In this document: in pieces, positions 10,449-20,845 of the stretch | Position numbering within the stretch: position 1 is the first letter of the stretch | Layout: the number at the start of each line of letters is the position of its first letter | Source of the DNA: Trichosphaerium sp. ATCC 40318 | Lineage: Eukaryota; Discosea; Flabellinia; Trichosidae | DNA length: 64,000 nucleotides | Assembly: GCA_038496445.1 (NCBI GenBank) | Contig: JALMLS010000461.1 | Coordinates: 242,769 to 306,768, forward strand | Direction: 5' to 3' | Notes under the pieces: model-generated | Database searches by the model: none | What the model was told of the DNA's origin: nothing | The model's input: only the letters and a program-made list of their open reading frames with translations | Translations under genes and position numbers: made by a program

Positions 10449-11747
10449 CTAACCCAATCCAGATAGTGCCATACGCTCCTCGAATATACGCACAAAGATA
10501 GCATTGAAAATAACAGATACTTGCTTTGTATCTACAGCACATGTAGCATGTACCCATATAGATTCACGTTGTGCTTTGTCTTTTATCTTGCGTAGAAACA
10601 ATTTTGTAAAGAACTCTACTCCAGCCTTTGTATCTGATCCAGCTTTATAGTTTGGATAGATTTCACTTACATTAGCGCCACGAGACAGTTTTGTAGAGAA
10701 TAAATCGACTTTGTTCAAAAACAAAATTACTGACCTAGCATAGACGGTTATTACTGCGTTAGTACACTACTAGACGAATTAACGTACCTTCCATTGACTG
10801 CTTCAGAATTTACAAGACTCTCAAACTCTTCTAGAGACTCCTCCATCTGAGTCTTTTCGCTAAACTCGCTTTGCACATCGAATTCATTTAGCGCGCATAT
10901 AAATAAAATGGCTGTAATGTCCTCTTCAAAAGCTCTAATGACATTTGTTAGAATGGGCGTAAGTCTTGGATGATTCTTTAGATATCTCGTACCTGTACCA
11001 CTTTCTTCGCTCAGTTGGTTGACCACCAGCATCCAAAAGCTCCCAAATGAGTTTATCTCTAGCGAACGTAGTACTAGGCTCGAGTTAGACGCGTGATGAC
11101 GTGATGTATTAATGATTTACTGATTTTGGACGTTCAACGTTTAACGCACCGAGCTAATCCAGTACTTCGTTGCCTGGCTTGCAAAATATCGTTATTTGTT
11201 GGATCAAAATCTTCTTGTAGAACGCGGTCTTTGTGTCTTACGTAATACGCGAAATTAGGTGGTATTAGGTCGGTGTCTGTTGACAATAGCTCCGTTATGG
11301 AGGTATCTGCAAGTAATGATCTAACGTGGGCTAGTGCTTCACCTACAAGGCTTAGAAACGTATTATTGCAATATAACGCACTTGTGTCTGGTTGTTCACC
11401 ATCAGAGGTTCGTTTTTTTAACTCTTTGAAGAAAGCAATAGCGTCCTCTGATACTTCACCCTCTGCTTCATCGGCCAGATCTATTGACTGGCTTATATCT
11501 GATAGACCTCTAAATAAGTTTCGCCAAATAATATCTCTGTAGTTTTGCTTCTGTTGGGGCGTGAATACGGCGCTTGCGTCTATATTTTTTAAGTTTGTGA
11601 GCAAAATGGTGAGAACGCACCGGAAGAGTGTATAATCTTCATTTGCTTTGCTATTGTGGATTTACCGCTACCAGCAACTCCCAACGTTAAAATTTTGAGT
11701 GTTTGTTGCGGCCGACTGCCTCCTGCTTTGGAACCTCCACAACCCAT
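10449..11747 (-). CDS. Heterotrimeric G protein alpha subunit
   Basis: Five exons in phase (11747-11621, 11579-11150, 11058-10993, 10934-10788, 10734-10449), 351 residues, normal for the family. The N terminus MGCGGS supports N-myristoylation and palmitoylation. G1 is GVAGSGKST rather than the usual GAGESGKST. Switch I carries RQRSTG with the catalytic Arg. Switch II is DAGGQ in place of DVGGQ, keeping the Gln. NKVD and TCAVDT bind guanine. It should relay GPCR signals at the plasma membrane. The loss of Glu in the P-loop and the altered switch II suggest unusual nucleotide kinetics. Confidence 0.95.
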
Positions 11748-12520
11748 TTATATATAACTACAGCAGCGTTTTTAGTTGGTTTGGAGTTATTCGGACAGTA
11801 ACACACGCGTATGCTTCACGTTGTATTTCGTACCTTGTGTTGGGTTTCTAGAAAGGGGCTTGTATGCTAGTTCTGGAATCACTTGATTTGACTGTTTTTT
11901 TCGGCATGTTTTGAAACAAAAAAAAAACATTTGCTCGCTGCCTGTTTGCTCAATTTGGACCTTCAAATACCACAGTAGGTTATCGGGTTTTCAAAACGTA
12001 ATGCTAATTCCTGCTGCGTGAAACATTTCTAAAAGACTCAAAAACGCAACTGAAGTGCCTATTTAGTAAATATTACGTTCGTTTAAGCGTTAATTAGGTC
12101 AAAACCTCTATACTCCTTGAAAGTAACGTAGATCCCTCACGGCCTCTATATTGCACCTAAAATACTTATAAATAGTCAGTCCTTGTATTTTATGCAAAAA
12201 CACTGAATGAGCGTATTGTTTCGTTATCGAGCGTATTTACGAGGTCAGCACCTAACCAATTACTGTCATGGTACTCACGACTAGTTTGCACGTGGATTAG
12301 CGATTTGTACCTACACAAGGAGGGCAGGTGAATGTTGTATTTGCCGTTCCAACTTGACGCTGTAGTAAGCTTCTAGCCCACTTTACAGCTAGCTATAGCT
12401 AAGGTTGGGCGTTCTTGTCTGCTTTCCAGAATTGTCTAAACTTAGTATGTGTTAGGAGAACTATTACATAGCTTTTTGTCTACGTAGCCCAAAATCACGT
12501 GACCATTCCTGTCTGCCAAA
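11748..12520. other. Gene-poor stretch upstream of G alpha
   Basis: A minus-strand donor (AAG then GTACGA) near 11833 suggests a 5' leader exon of the G alpha gene at about 11834-11890. No other exon is supported. Confidence 0.35.
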
Positions 12521-12764
12521 TTATTTTATTTCAAAAAGCACTGTAGTTGTATTTGACATGCTTTGGTCTGCTTGCTCGCGAGCCTTTAAAGACTTGTCAT
12601 ACAGTGCCAAACGTTGTACACAAGAAGTATTTTGCGCTGGTATCGCTGTTATGCCATTGACTGTACCAAACTCACGATAGATCGATCTGCTGGTTTGATC
12701 GAACAAGCTTGCTTCGCCTCTTGAACATCTCCGCACCAACTGAACCTGTGGATGAAGTTTATGT
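12521..12764 (-). CDS. Hypothetical C-terminal exon
   Basis: A minus-strand open frame of about 75 codons follows a good acceptor (CCACAG, about 12750) and ends at 12521. The product is soluble, polar, without known motifs. No start exon was located upstream; the MITE at 12840-13200 lies where one would be expected. It could be the tail of a gene or a chance frame. Confidence 0.25.
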
Positions 12765-12839
12765 GTGCTTCAATGTAGTATCATGAGAATCTTCTGATAC
12801 TTTTGGGCAAGCGAGATCGTATACAAAGATGATCCAGCG

Positions 12840-13200
12840 TAACGCCCTTCCGTTATGAATGAATAATTTGAATATTCATATACAGCCTACATTCACAAAT
12901 ATTCACGACTAAAAAAATTCATTCATTATTCATGCACAGTAAAAGGTCGAAAATTGTGCAATTTGATGGCTGATTTTGACTGGATTTGTGGCTTTTGGTG
13001 TTCTGTTGACTATTCTAATTCGGTTTTCAAATGCAACTTGAATCTATCCATTTGGAACATCGCTAGGTGCTACAAACCAAAAGCTCCTCAACATCCTGAC
13101 TCACCAAACGCCCATGAATATTCATGAATGAATAATAATGAATATGGCTTACGGGCTAATGAATATGAATATTGCTTGTATTCATAATGGAAGGGCGTTA
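12840..13200. mobile_element. 361-bp MITE with 8-bp target duplication (hAT-like)
   Basis: The ends are inverted repeats starting TAACGCCCTTCC; 20 of 21 outer bases match between the two termini. The 8-bp direct repeat ATCCAGCG flanks the unit at 12832-12839 and 13201-13208. The interior is rich in ATTCAT and ATGAAT and has no ORF. Eight-bp duplications are typical of hAT (and P) transposons, so it is a non-autonomous hAT-type element by that criterion; the terminal bases are not a classical hAT CAGGG start. Confidence 0.92.
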
Positions 13201-13208
13201 ATCCAGCG

Positions 13209-13943
13209 CACCATGCAACATGTTATATGATTGTCATACTATAAACAAGAAAAACATTTGGCTTGTACAACATACCTAAATGGCCACAGATGGAGAATAA
13301 GATGACAGAACCAAAAGTTTCCCACAACTTTCTGAATCCCAATTAAATGGTCTTGCGATGGGACTTTGGTAAAGGACTCAGTTTATTGCTATTGTCAAAC
13401 AACTCATGCGTGTTGCCGTAGATGTAAACTAGTGAATAGGGCTAACCACACTCACTACACTCCCTCTACTCCTCCTTAACACTGGGTAGGTCCATAAAGT
13501 ACTTAGATTGTTTACAAGTAAGGTTTAGTTTTGGGAATTTGTTACCAGTTTTGGTGCCACCATTTTGAGTGTTACCGACAGTTGTCTGCTTTTTATGTTA
13601 GTTTCTGCAATAAATGCTGTCCAAGACTATGCTATCGATGGTTGAGACTCTCACGTTTTCGCAAAAAGGATAAATGGAGTTTTAGCTAACTTTCTGTTTC
13701 TGGTGCAGTTCTAACGAAACGTTGCGTTCTGGATGCATTTCCTCCACCCGGAAAGATGCGGCAAATAAGAGTGGTATCACTAACTTAATCGTTAATTAAC
13801 ACTTACATTCTTCCATCAAGGTGGGTGTTATTACTGTAAAAAAAAGATCGTTGACAGGTAAACCACATAGTAGAGGTTTAATAAAAATTTAATTACTTGT
13901 GCGCTAACAGCGCTAGTGAGCTTCCATTTTCTACGCCACACGC
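13209..13943. other. Intergenic, upstream of secreted-protein gene
   Basis: No exon recognised; probably the promoter region of the gene starting at 13944. Confidence 0.35.
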
Positions 13944-15555
13944 ATGCGTTCTATAGCTATGACTGCTAGTTACAGATTAATACTTATCTTGGGTTTATTT
14001 ATGTTTTTCATCAAATCACGTGCTATACCTACACTATGCGATAGAGTACTCCTCGTGGTACAAAGTTTAGTATTAATCACTAAGGCGGTTCGAATTAATT
14101 GTAGATAAGGCTGATATCAATAACTGCACTGCTGCTGGTGAAGGAGACGAAGTATTAATCCAACTAGTACAGGAAGCAGGTTTTAAAGCTGACGTCAGAT
14201 GTTCACTCTCTATCGAAACTTCAGAACCACAAGAATATGCTATGGTGGTAAGGTCTCGCTGTGTTCTCACCTACTATCACTCTCATACTGTTAGATTTTC
14301 TTACAGTCAGTTTTTTCTGGTAGAGTAAAACGTCTTTCACAGTCTGCCACTCCAGTGATTGTGGCTGAAGAGATTGCCTATTTTCAGTTACGCTTGGGGA
14401 ATGCATCAAAAAGTAGCCAGCTTAATCTCGAAATTGTGAATGCTTCACATCCGTTAGCGGCAAACCTTGCAACTGGTAGTCATTCTGTAGTATCAAACTG
14501 CTACGGAGAATGTTTGATTACAGCAAAAACAGGTCCAGAGGCATCTGTTGTTGCTCAAGTGGGCGGTGAGAGTGCCATTTTTGCATACGAAATGGTCAGT
14601 GGGAAACAAAAGAATATGGTTTGACAACTTTTAGGGATCAAGGCTTCTTGACAACACTACATCACCATCTTTACGTATAGGTTTATTTGCAGGAATAAAC
14701 GCGAGCATCACAGAACTTGGAAAATCTCTCATTAAAGCTTCTATTTCATACGCTTATTCAAGAAGCCTTTGCCGTACGGCATCCATTTGCCTTTTTAATT
14801 GAATCGAAACCGAAAAAAACACTCATGATAGTTTATAGCTGTTAGACAAGATGTTATCGATAGTACACGTGTAATAGACGAATCTACAAACATATATGGT
14901 ATGTTGGCCAAGTGGATACTTGGGAATTCTCATAAATGTCAGAAATTACAACACAATTAAGCTGTTGTTCGAAAGTTGTTTTTATGTTCAACCTCTACTC
15001 TGAACGTTTCTAAATTATTTTTCTTCTTGTAATCGCAAGAGTATGAATGATTAACATCTTTCATTGCTAATGAATGTATTTATAGGTGATTTAGTGATAC
15101 AACAAACCGGAACTTTAACAATTATGGCTGGTGCTGTTCTTGATGTTAGAGGATGTGTGTTCCTTAACGGCAGTCTTATCATTGATGGACATAGTGGAGA
15201 TCCTTTGCTCATATTTAAACTATCATCTCTTTGTATTGTTGATGTTTCACAAGTGGATGCCAGAACTGCAGATGGATGCGAACTCGAAATTCGTCAAGGT
15301 AGAAAGAACACTTTTTTTTTTGTATTTGTTTATTTTCTTGAGTTTTCGGAACACGTGTTGACTTTTGTGTAGATATTCAAAGTATCTTTGCTATCCTGCC
15401 ACAAACGTGTAGACAACAAAGTGGTAATATTCCGTACATTACAGTGTATGTTCTGCTATTAGTGGCTTGTAACTTTCTTGTGATGATTTAAGAAACCTTT
15501 TTTTAATAATAACTGATGATTGTGGATAGTCCAGCATTTACGTTACATTCCTTAA
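13944..15555 (+). CDS. Secreted beta-rich protein, unknown family
   Basis: Eight exons are mutually in phase: 13944-14064, 14105-14247, 14307-14594, 14635-14680, 14839-14898, 15086-15298, 15373-15423, 15530-15555; about 315 residues. The N terminus has a signal-peptide-like hydrophobic stretch, LILILGLFMFFI. The body is low in charge and rich in beta-prone segments, for example GDLVIQQTGTLTIMAGAVLD and VFLNGSLIIDG, which resemble successive strands of a beta-sandwich or solenoid. Cys residues are scattered, fitting an extracellular protein. No catalytic motif or membrane anchor was seen. Function not recognised. Confidence 0.7.
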
Positions 15556-15791
15556 GTGAGTGGAACGCATTTAGATATTACTTTTTGCTATTGCCTCTTT
15601 ATCTAAGGTAGACTACAATTACGTAAGGTAAATTGGTGTTAAATAAGCCAAAAACTAACTGACACATTTGTCAAAAAGTGTTAACAATCCATGATGACTG
15701 GTACAATAGTTCACTGAAGTATAGTCGATAAGAAACAGTTTACGGTCAAAACCAAAGTGTAACTAGAAAGGTAACACCTTTAGGCATAACA

Positions 15792-16767
15792 ATGGCCAAC
15801 CAAGAGGTACTAACAGATTTTACTTTAAATTATGCTGTTTAAAATAAGTACATTATACAGGGTGTCGACGTGTTTGTAGAATTACCTATTGATGATCTAT
15901 TAACGCAATTAAATCATAAACTATGGAAAACAAGGCGACAGGCTCTAGAAACCTTAAAAACAGCATTGAACGTGCCTAAACTGAAATACAATGATAAAGT
16001 AAAGACGCTGACAAAGTCCTTGGCAAGAGTACGTTAACGTCATTGTTTTGGTGTCTGACTAGTTGTACTTCTGCTCATGTACTCTTTGCAGGTTATATCG
16101 TCTGACCTTAACGTGTTTTGCGTGAGCACGTGTATTCAAGTAGTAAAATCTCTTGCAGAAGGGTTAAAACAGGACTTCTCAGTTGATTCTAAGATTGTAA
16201 TAAAACCGTTGATATTGCGATTAAAAGAGAAGAAGTCTATCATAAAGAAAGGAATATATGATACCTTTGAGGTCTTGTTAAAGTACTGTATTGATTTACA
16301 AGACGTACTGCCAGGTACAAAGAGCAATACAAAAGAAACTATACATCCATTTTTGAAGACTTAACAAGTTCTTTAGATTTGTTTTCTTCTTGTGCTTCTA
16401 GGCAACCATTTGTTCGTGCATCTAGTGTGAATATTATTAAGTGCTGTATTTTAAATACTACAGAGGATCAGGTTATTGAATCAAAGGATAAACTTGCAAC
16501 ACTTCTTTGTACAGTATGTAGTACTTTTCTATCGCTTTTTTACATTAAATATCACGTGTTACCTCTTTTTAGATGGTTGTAGATGGTGACCATAGTGTTC
16601 GCAATTGTTCACGTGATGTTCTTGCATGTCTTTATAGTATTGTAAGGCGTGTTTGCTTCTCTATCTGTTTAGGTTAATATATTTGGTTTTAGGTCGGAGA
16701 TGAATCTGAAGATTTGTTTAAAGATCTGGATGCACGAGTGGTAGATGATATCAAGAATCGTTCATGA
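15792..16767 (+). CDS. Stand-alone TOG-domain (HEAT-repeat) protein
   Basis: Six exons in phase: 15792-15806 (only 15 nt, carrying the start), 15861-16028, 16092-16314, 16377-16513, 16573-16641, 16693-16767; about 228 residues. The helix pairs LNHKLWKTRRQALETLKTAL, then a Leu-rich pair with RLKEKKSIIKKGIYDTFEVL and VVDGDHSVRNCSRDVLACLY, have the TOG pattern of intra-HEAT turns that bind tubulin (XMAP215/Stu2/CLASP). Those proteins carry arrays of TOGs; here the frame stops after one. It could act as a tubulin chaperone or a regulator of polymerases. Similarity is by fold pattern, not a strict motif. Confidence 0.72.
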
Positions 16768-17045
16768 AGCATATTTATTATTATTTTTACACACTCAACA
16801 TTAATTAAAAGGATAATATCGGGCACATACGGCAAAAAGCCTGTGTATTATTAAAAATGAACAAGGAGCATTTTTATGTATTGTATCGTTTTTTGTGGTG
16901 TTGAGGTACTTTCCAAACATGTTTAGTATCAGAAAAGAAACATAATTGTACACAATCAGCAATGTAGGTTGCCTAGCACTAAGACTGTATTTTTGAAAAA
17001 AGATTGGTAGAAAACCAAACACTTTTGTTATTTTACCAGCTAAGT

Positions 17046-17838
17046 TTATTGTACTTTCTTGTTTTTTTCTGGTACCCAAAAGAAACCCCACAAGTGTATT
17101 TCGAATGATGTAGCTCCTGCTGGTTTTATAAAACTACCAGAAACTAATCCATCAGCACCTTCAAAATCACCACTTCCCTCATACACGCTAAAAGTAATCT
17201 AAAACGAAATCAAACTAAACACATAATTTTTTTTATGACTTGAAGTACTTACACCTCCGTATTGATCTCCAGGGTTAGGACCTTCTTTTATATGGCCAAC
17301 ACCAAGTCCCTTGAGTAGTAATTCGCCTTGGTTAAAGGTTATAATACCATTTTCTTGGAACGTAGGAAACGTAAAGTTGACAAGTGAAGAAAACGTGACT
17401 AAAACACAGAACATTAAAGTAAGCATTATTCGTGGCAGTACCATTTGCACGTCCAATATTTTGTACAGAAAGAGAAACATCTTCATCTATAGTTGTCACC
17501 TTTAAAAGGGTGAGACACAAGCGCTCTGAGATTCAGAAAAAGCGAAATGGAAAACAATTGTCTGCAAAACAACTACAAACTGCAAAAAACGTACAAGTAC
17601 TTGAGCTTTCGCCAAAGCGAGGTTCTAGAGCACACATTCGTCAAACAACAACAGAATTAGAGATTATAGCGTACAGTGTCCTTTGCTACACGCTTTGATA
17701 CAAAAGAAAGAGCGAATTCGTGTTTTTGTCTCGTTTGCGCTTCTCCTTTGGTTTTTTAGTAAACACGTGTCTTGAGTACGTTAAAATCTAACCTGCGGTA
17801 AAGAAAAGTACGAAAAGGAACACCAGAGTATTATACAT
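17046..17838 (-). CDS. Small secreted protein, beta-barrel-like (AOC/dirigent-like?)
   Basis: The start at 17838 gives a signal-peptide-like segment, MYNTLVFLFVLFF. Further exons lie at about 17533-17444, 17399-17253 and 17199-17046. The mature part contains QENGIITFNQGELLLKGLG, then SVYEGSGDFEGADGLVSGSF and a short Trp-rich end. Glycine-rich strands with a GSGxFxGAxG turn recall the allene-oxide-cyclase/dirigent barrel fold, but similarity is weak. The first intron is about 260 nt and may hide a small exon. No anchor was seen, so the product is probably released. Confidence 0.6.
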
Positions 17839-18465
17839 TGCGCTAATACGGATTTACAAAGCACAAATACGAATTCGTTTTTGGAGGGAAAAAACTTGTT
17901 CCTCTCCGCGTCATTACACTCCAAGGGAACTCAACTTTAGGCTATGTTGGGGAATAAAAAATGTCTTGTGGCTCTAGCGCAGCACCAAGCATTTGTTATC
18001 TATTATACTAAACAAGAAACTTGGAAAAATAAAAGAAAGTTTTACAGTATTTTGCAACAAATTGAAAAGGAAATTTTTGGGTGATTTCTGCTCGCCATGT
18101 TCTGTATAGGCGTTGTAGTCCTTGTTTGTATTTGATTTATGTGAGTCTTACTAAGTATGACCCAACTAGGGTTTGCATCAATTTGAGTTGTTGATTGATT
18201 AAAGTAGACTTTTCTAAAATTCATAATTTAACTCTGAAACTATTTTCGGTATTATGCAAAACAATGGGCTACTGTTCAATAGTCACTACAAATTTTGTAG
18301 CCACCTTAAGAGCATGCACACACTGGGTAGGGTAAGGGAGAATGACTGGAAGGTTTTTTGTGACAGCGGACCGTTTGGACCGTTTTTATGAACCGGTTTT
18401 TTCGTTGCAGTATGAAACCAGTCCAGACTGGTATTTCTGCCCTTTATCTACCGCTTCACATCCAC
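17839..18465. other. Intergenic, 0.6 kb
   Basis: No supported exon. Open plus-strand frames here lack family signals. Confidence 0.35.
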
Positions 18466-18815
18466 AGATGAGTTCTTCGATTACATCTCTTGATCAGGTG
18501 CTAATTTACTGTTGCTCAAAGCACACAGAAGCCTTCAACACTATTACAGCAGAAAAGAAACGTAACTGATAGACCTTCTTGAAATTGTTCTGGAAGTCTC
18601 AAATACAAGTCTTGCGCGTCAAATAGATGTGGTTTTCCTCGCACTAACAGATACCGCTTCAGAAACAAGTAATAGGCGTATTGATTGCTCCAAGGAAGCC
18701 AACAAAGAGTCATTGCGCAGAAAAGAACAATGGTATGTTCTAACTCTTTATTTACATTTTTGATGTTAGCATCTAATTCTTTTGATGTAAAACAGCAAAC
18801 ACGTGGCAAAAACAA
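18466..18815 (-). CDS. Hypothetical small protein
   Basis: A minus-strand frame of about 85 codons (18815 to about 18556) contains aromatic and Leu-rich segments such as YAYYLFLKRYLLVRGK and LFDAQDLYLRLPEQFQEG. A donor GTTACG near 18554 and an acceptor near 18488 could add a short last exon. No start is certain and no family was recognised. It diverges from the F-box/LRR gene at 18831. Confidence 0.3.
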
Positions 18816-18830
18816 GAACCAAACATTTTG

Positions 18831-19454
18831 ATGTTACCAATAGAGATAATAACATATATTCTACAATACACTGATATACCATATCAAAAAAAGCAAAGAC
18901 ACGCTATTGCTCAATCATGTTGGTTGATGGCTGCTATCATTCATGATATTGTTGGTTACAAAAAAGTCTATCTCAGCACCTTGAAGGATATTCTACAGAT
19001 TCAAAAGTACAAGGGTGTTATGAATAACAGTATGATTCGATTTAAGTTTGCTATTGATGATAGTGCTGTGAAATTACTCAAAGGTGTTCGGTTTATTAAT
19101 CTTAGTCAGTGTGAACATATAGCAGATGAAGGTGTCAAAGCACATGCAGGTGTGCATACTATTGATCTTTTGGGTACAGCAGTGGCAGATGAAGGTTTAA
19201 TAACACTTGCAGGTGTTCACACTATCTATCTTTCTCATACATCAGTTACAGACGAAGGTATTAAAGCACTCAAGGGCGTTCATGAGATACACCTTGTAAA
19301 GTGCATGGGCATAACAGATGAAGGTGTCATAGCACTTGAGGCTGTTGATTATGCTGATGTTAGAGGTACTGATGTAACACATGAATGCATGGAAGCTCTT
19401 AAAAAAGAAAGAAACATAACAACATTACATTGGTACAAGAGTCGCTTTTGGTAA
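18831..19454 (+). CDS. F-box plus leucine-rich-repeat protein, intronless
   Basis: A single 207-codon exon with the start at ATG 18831 (the frame also opens from a TTG just before). Residues 1-10, MLPIEIITYI, are a degenerate F-box start. From about residue 85 three or four LRRs of 21-23 residues repeat GVHTIDLLGTAVADEGL, GVHTIYLSHTSVTDEGI and GVHEIHL. F-box/LRR proteins recruit substrates to SCF ubiquitin ligases. The lack of introns is unusual here, and this GVHTI-type LRR is one I associate with F-box proteins of amoebae and their giant viruses. Confidence 0.8.
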   Translation: MLPIEIITYILQYTDIPYQKKQRHAIAQSCWLMAAIIHDIVGYKKVYLSTLKDILQIQKYKGVMNNSMIRFKFAIDDSAVKLLKGVRFINLSQCEHIADEGVKAHAGVHTIDLLGTAVADEGLITLAGVHTIYLSHTSVTDEGIKALKGVHEIHLVKCMGITDEGVIALEAVDYADVRGTDVTHECMEALKKERNITTLHWYKSRFW

Positions 19455-19798
19455 ACACACAATTCATATTTTGACTGTCACTGGTTCTTATCCCTTCACA
19501 AGAAATTTGAACTGTGTGCCAGATATGTACCCTCTAAATATAAACTCCTCCTTGCGATCAAGGCAAGGTTAATAAAATGTCAATACAATAATTGGCTGTC
19601 CCCGCCCTCAGGCAATGTTACCTACTACAGAGACAACCATTACAAACTGCTTGGTCATGAGAATGGAAAGGTTCAAACCCTTAACACTGAAACGTGCTCC
19701 ACTATGTGTACTTCATTGTACTTGTGTAAAGTTATAACAACTGGAGACATCTTGTAATAAACCAAAGAAGCAAAAAAAAAAAATTATTTTGGGATAAA
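19455..19798. other. Intergenic between convergent LRR and MORN genes
   Basis: 344 bp, no exon seen. Confidence 0.5.
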
Positions 19799-20845
19799 TC
19801 ACATCAGAATGCAATAATAACATACTGCAGATAACACTGAATTTGGAATACAGTCAATCACTTTTTTGAAATACTTCCTTTCTACATACGCCACAGCTTT
19901 ACTATCCTCGTATGACTTATCCTTAGAATTGATACGAATAGATGGCATTCTGTTCATGTTTTTAACAAACGTGTCTTGATTTTGTGTTCCAGAAATCTTG
20001 CCTTCTTCTATTTTAAGAAACTTATTGTTTGAGAAATACCCTATTTCTTTATATCCACTTGCTGAATAAAACTCTCCAATACCATTCCTCTTTCCATTCT
20101 CAAATTGGACAATATACTTGTCGCCATTAGGCCAACACAACTCTCCAAACCCTGACATCTCACTATTGACAAAGTTGTATTTTTTACCACTCGGCCAATA
20201 ATACTCTCCATAACCATCTCTCCTCCTTCCATCCAAAAATTCGCCAGCGTATACCTCTTCGTTTACATAAAACATCTTTCCAGTGCCTGAACTCTTGCCA
20301 TCCACAAATTTGCCAACATATTTTTTATTCCTCAAATCAGAGTCTGTTGAGACAATTGCTTTTTTTAAACGAGAAGAACCAAAGGTAAATCTATTCTCAA
20401 CTGGCCAATAAAACGCTCCACTACCTGTTCTCATACCATCTAAAAAGTCACCAATGTATTTACTACCATCTCGCCAATTCAACTCTCCATGCCCTGACAT
20501 CTTACCATCCAAGAAGTCTCCATCGTATGTGCTACCATCAACCCAATACAACTTTCCACGCCCTGACATCTTACCATCTAAATAGTGGCCAATGTACATT
20601 TTAACCTTCTGTCGGTATTCTACACCTTGCTTGTACCATATTTGTATACCTTTACCATGTCTGATACCCGATAAGCTTTTTATAGTTCCTGTGTAAAAAC
20701 AACCCTCTTCAAGGATGACAAGTAGTTTTTTACCTAGCGTTCAAAGAATGAATAAAACTGCAACGCAACAAACGCGACAAATAAAACCCGACTTACGATA
20801 AATCAAAAGAGTATCATTGTCATCAGCGCATTTACTATTGTCCAT
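19799..20845 (-). CDS. MORN-repeat protein with C-terminal CaaX box
   Basis: Two exons, 20845-20797 and 20733-19799, join in phase, about 327 residues. From about residue 40 to 250 at least seven MORN units recur, with cores such as YIGHYLDGKMSGRGKLYW, YDGDFLDGKMSGHGELNW and YAGEFLDGRRRDGYGEYYW. MORN arrays bind lipids or scaffold membrane-associated complexes. The C terminus is hydrophobic and ends CILM, a CaaX box favouring farnesylation, so the protein is probably tethered to membranes. The large second exon and single intron contrast with the exon-dense neighbours. Confidence 0.85.
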
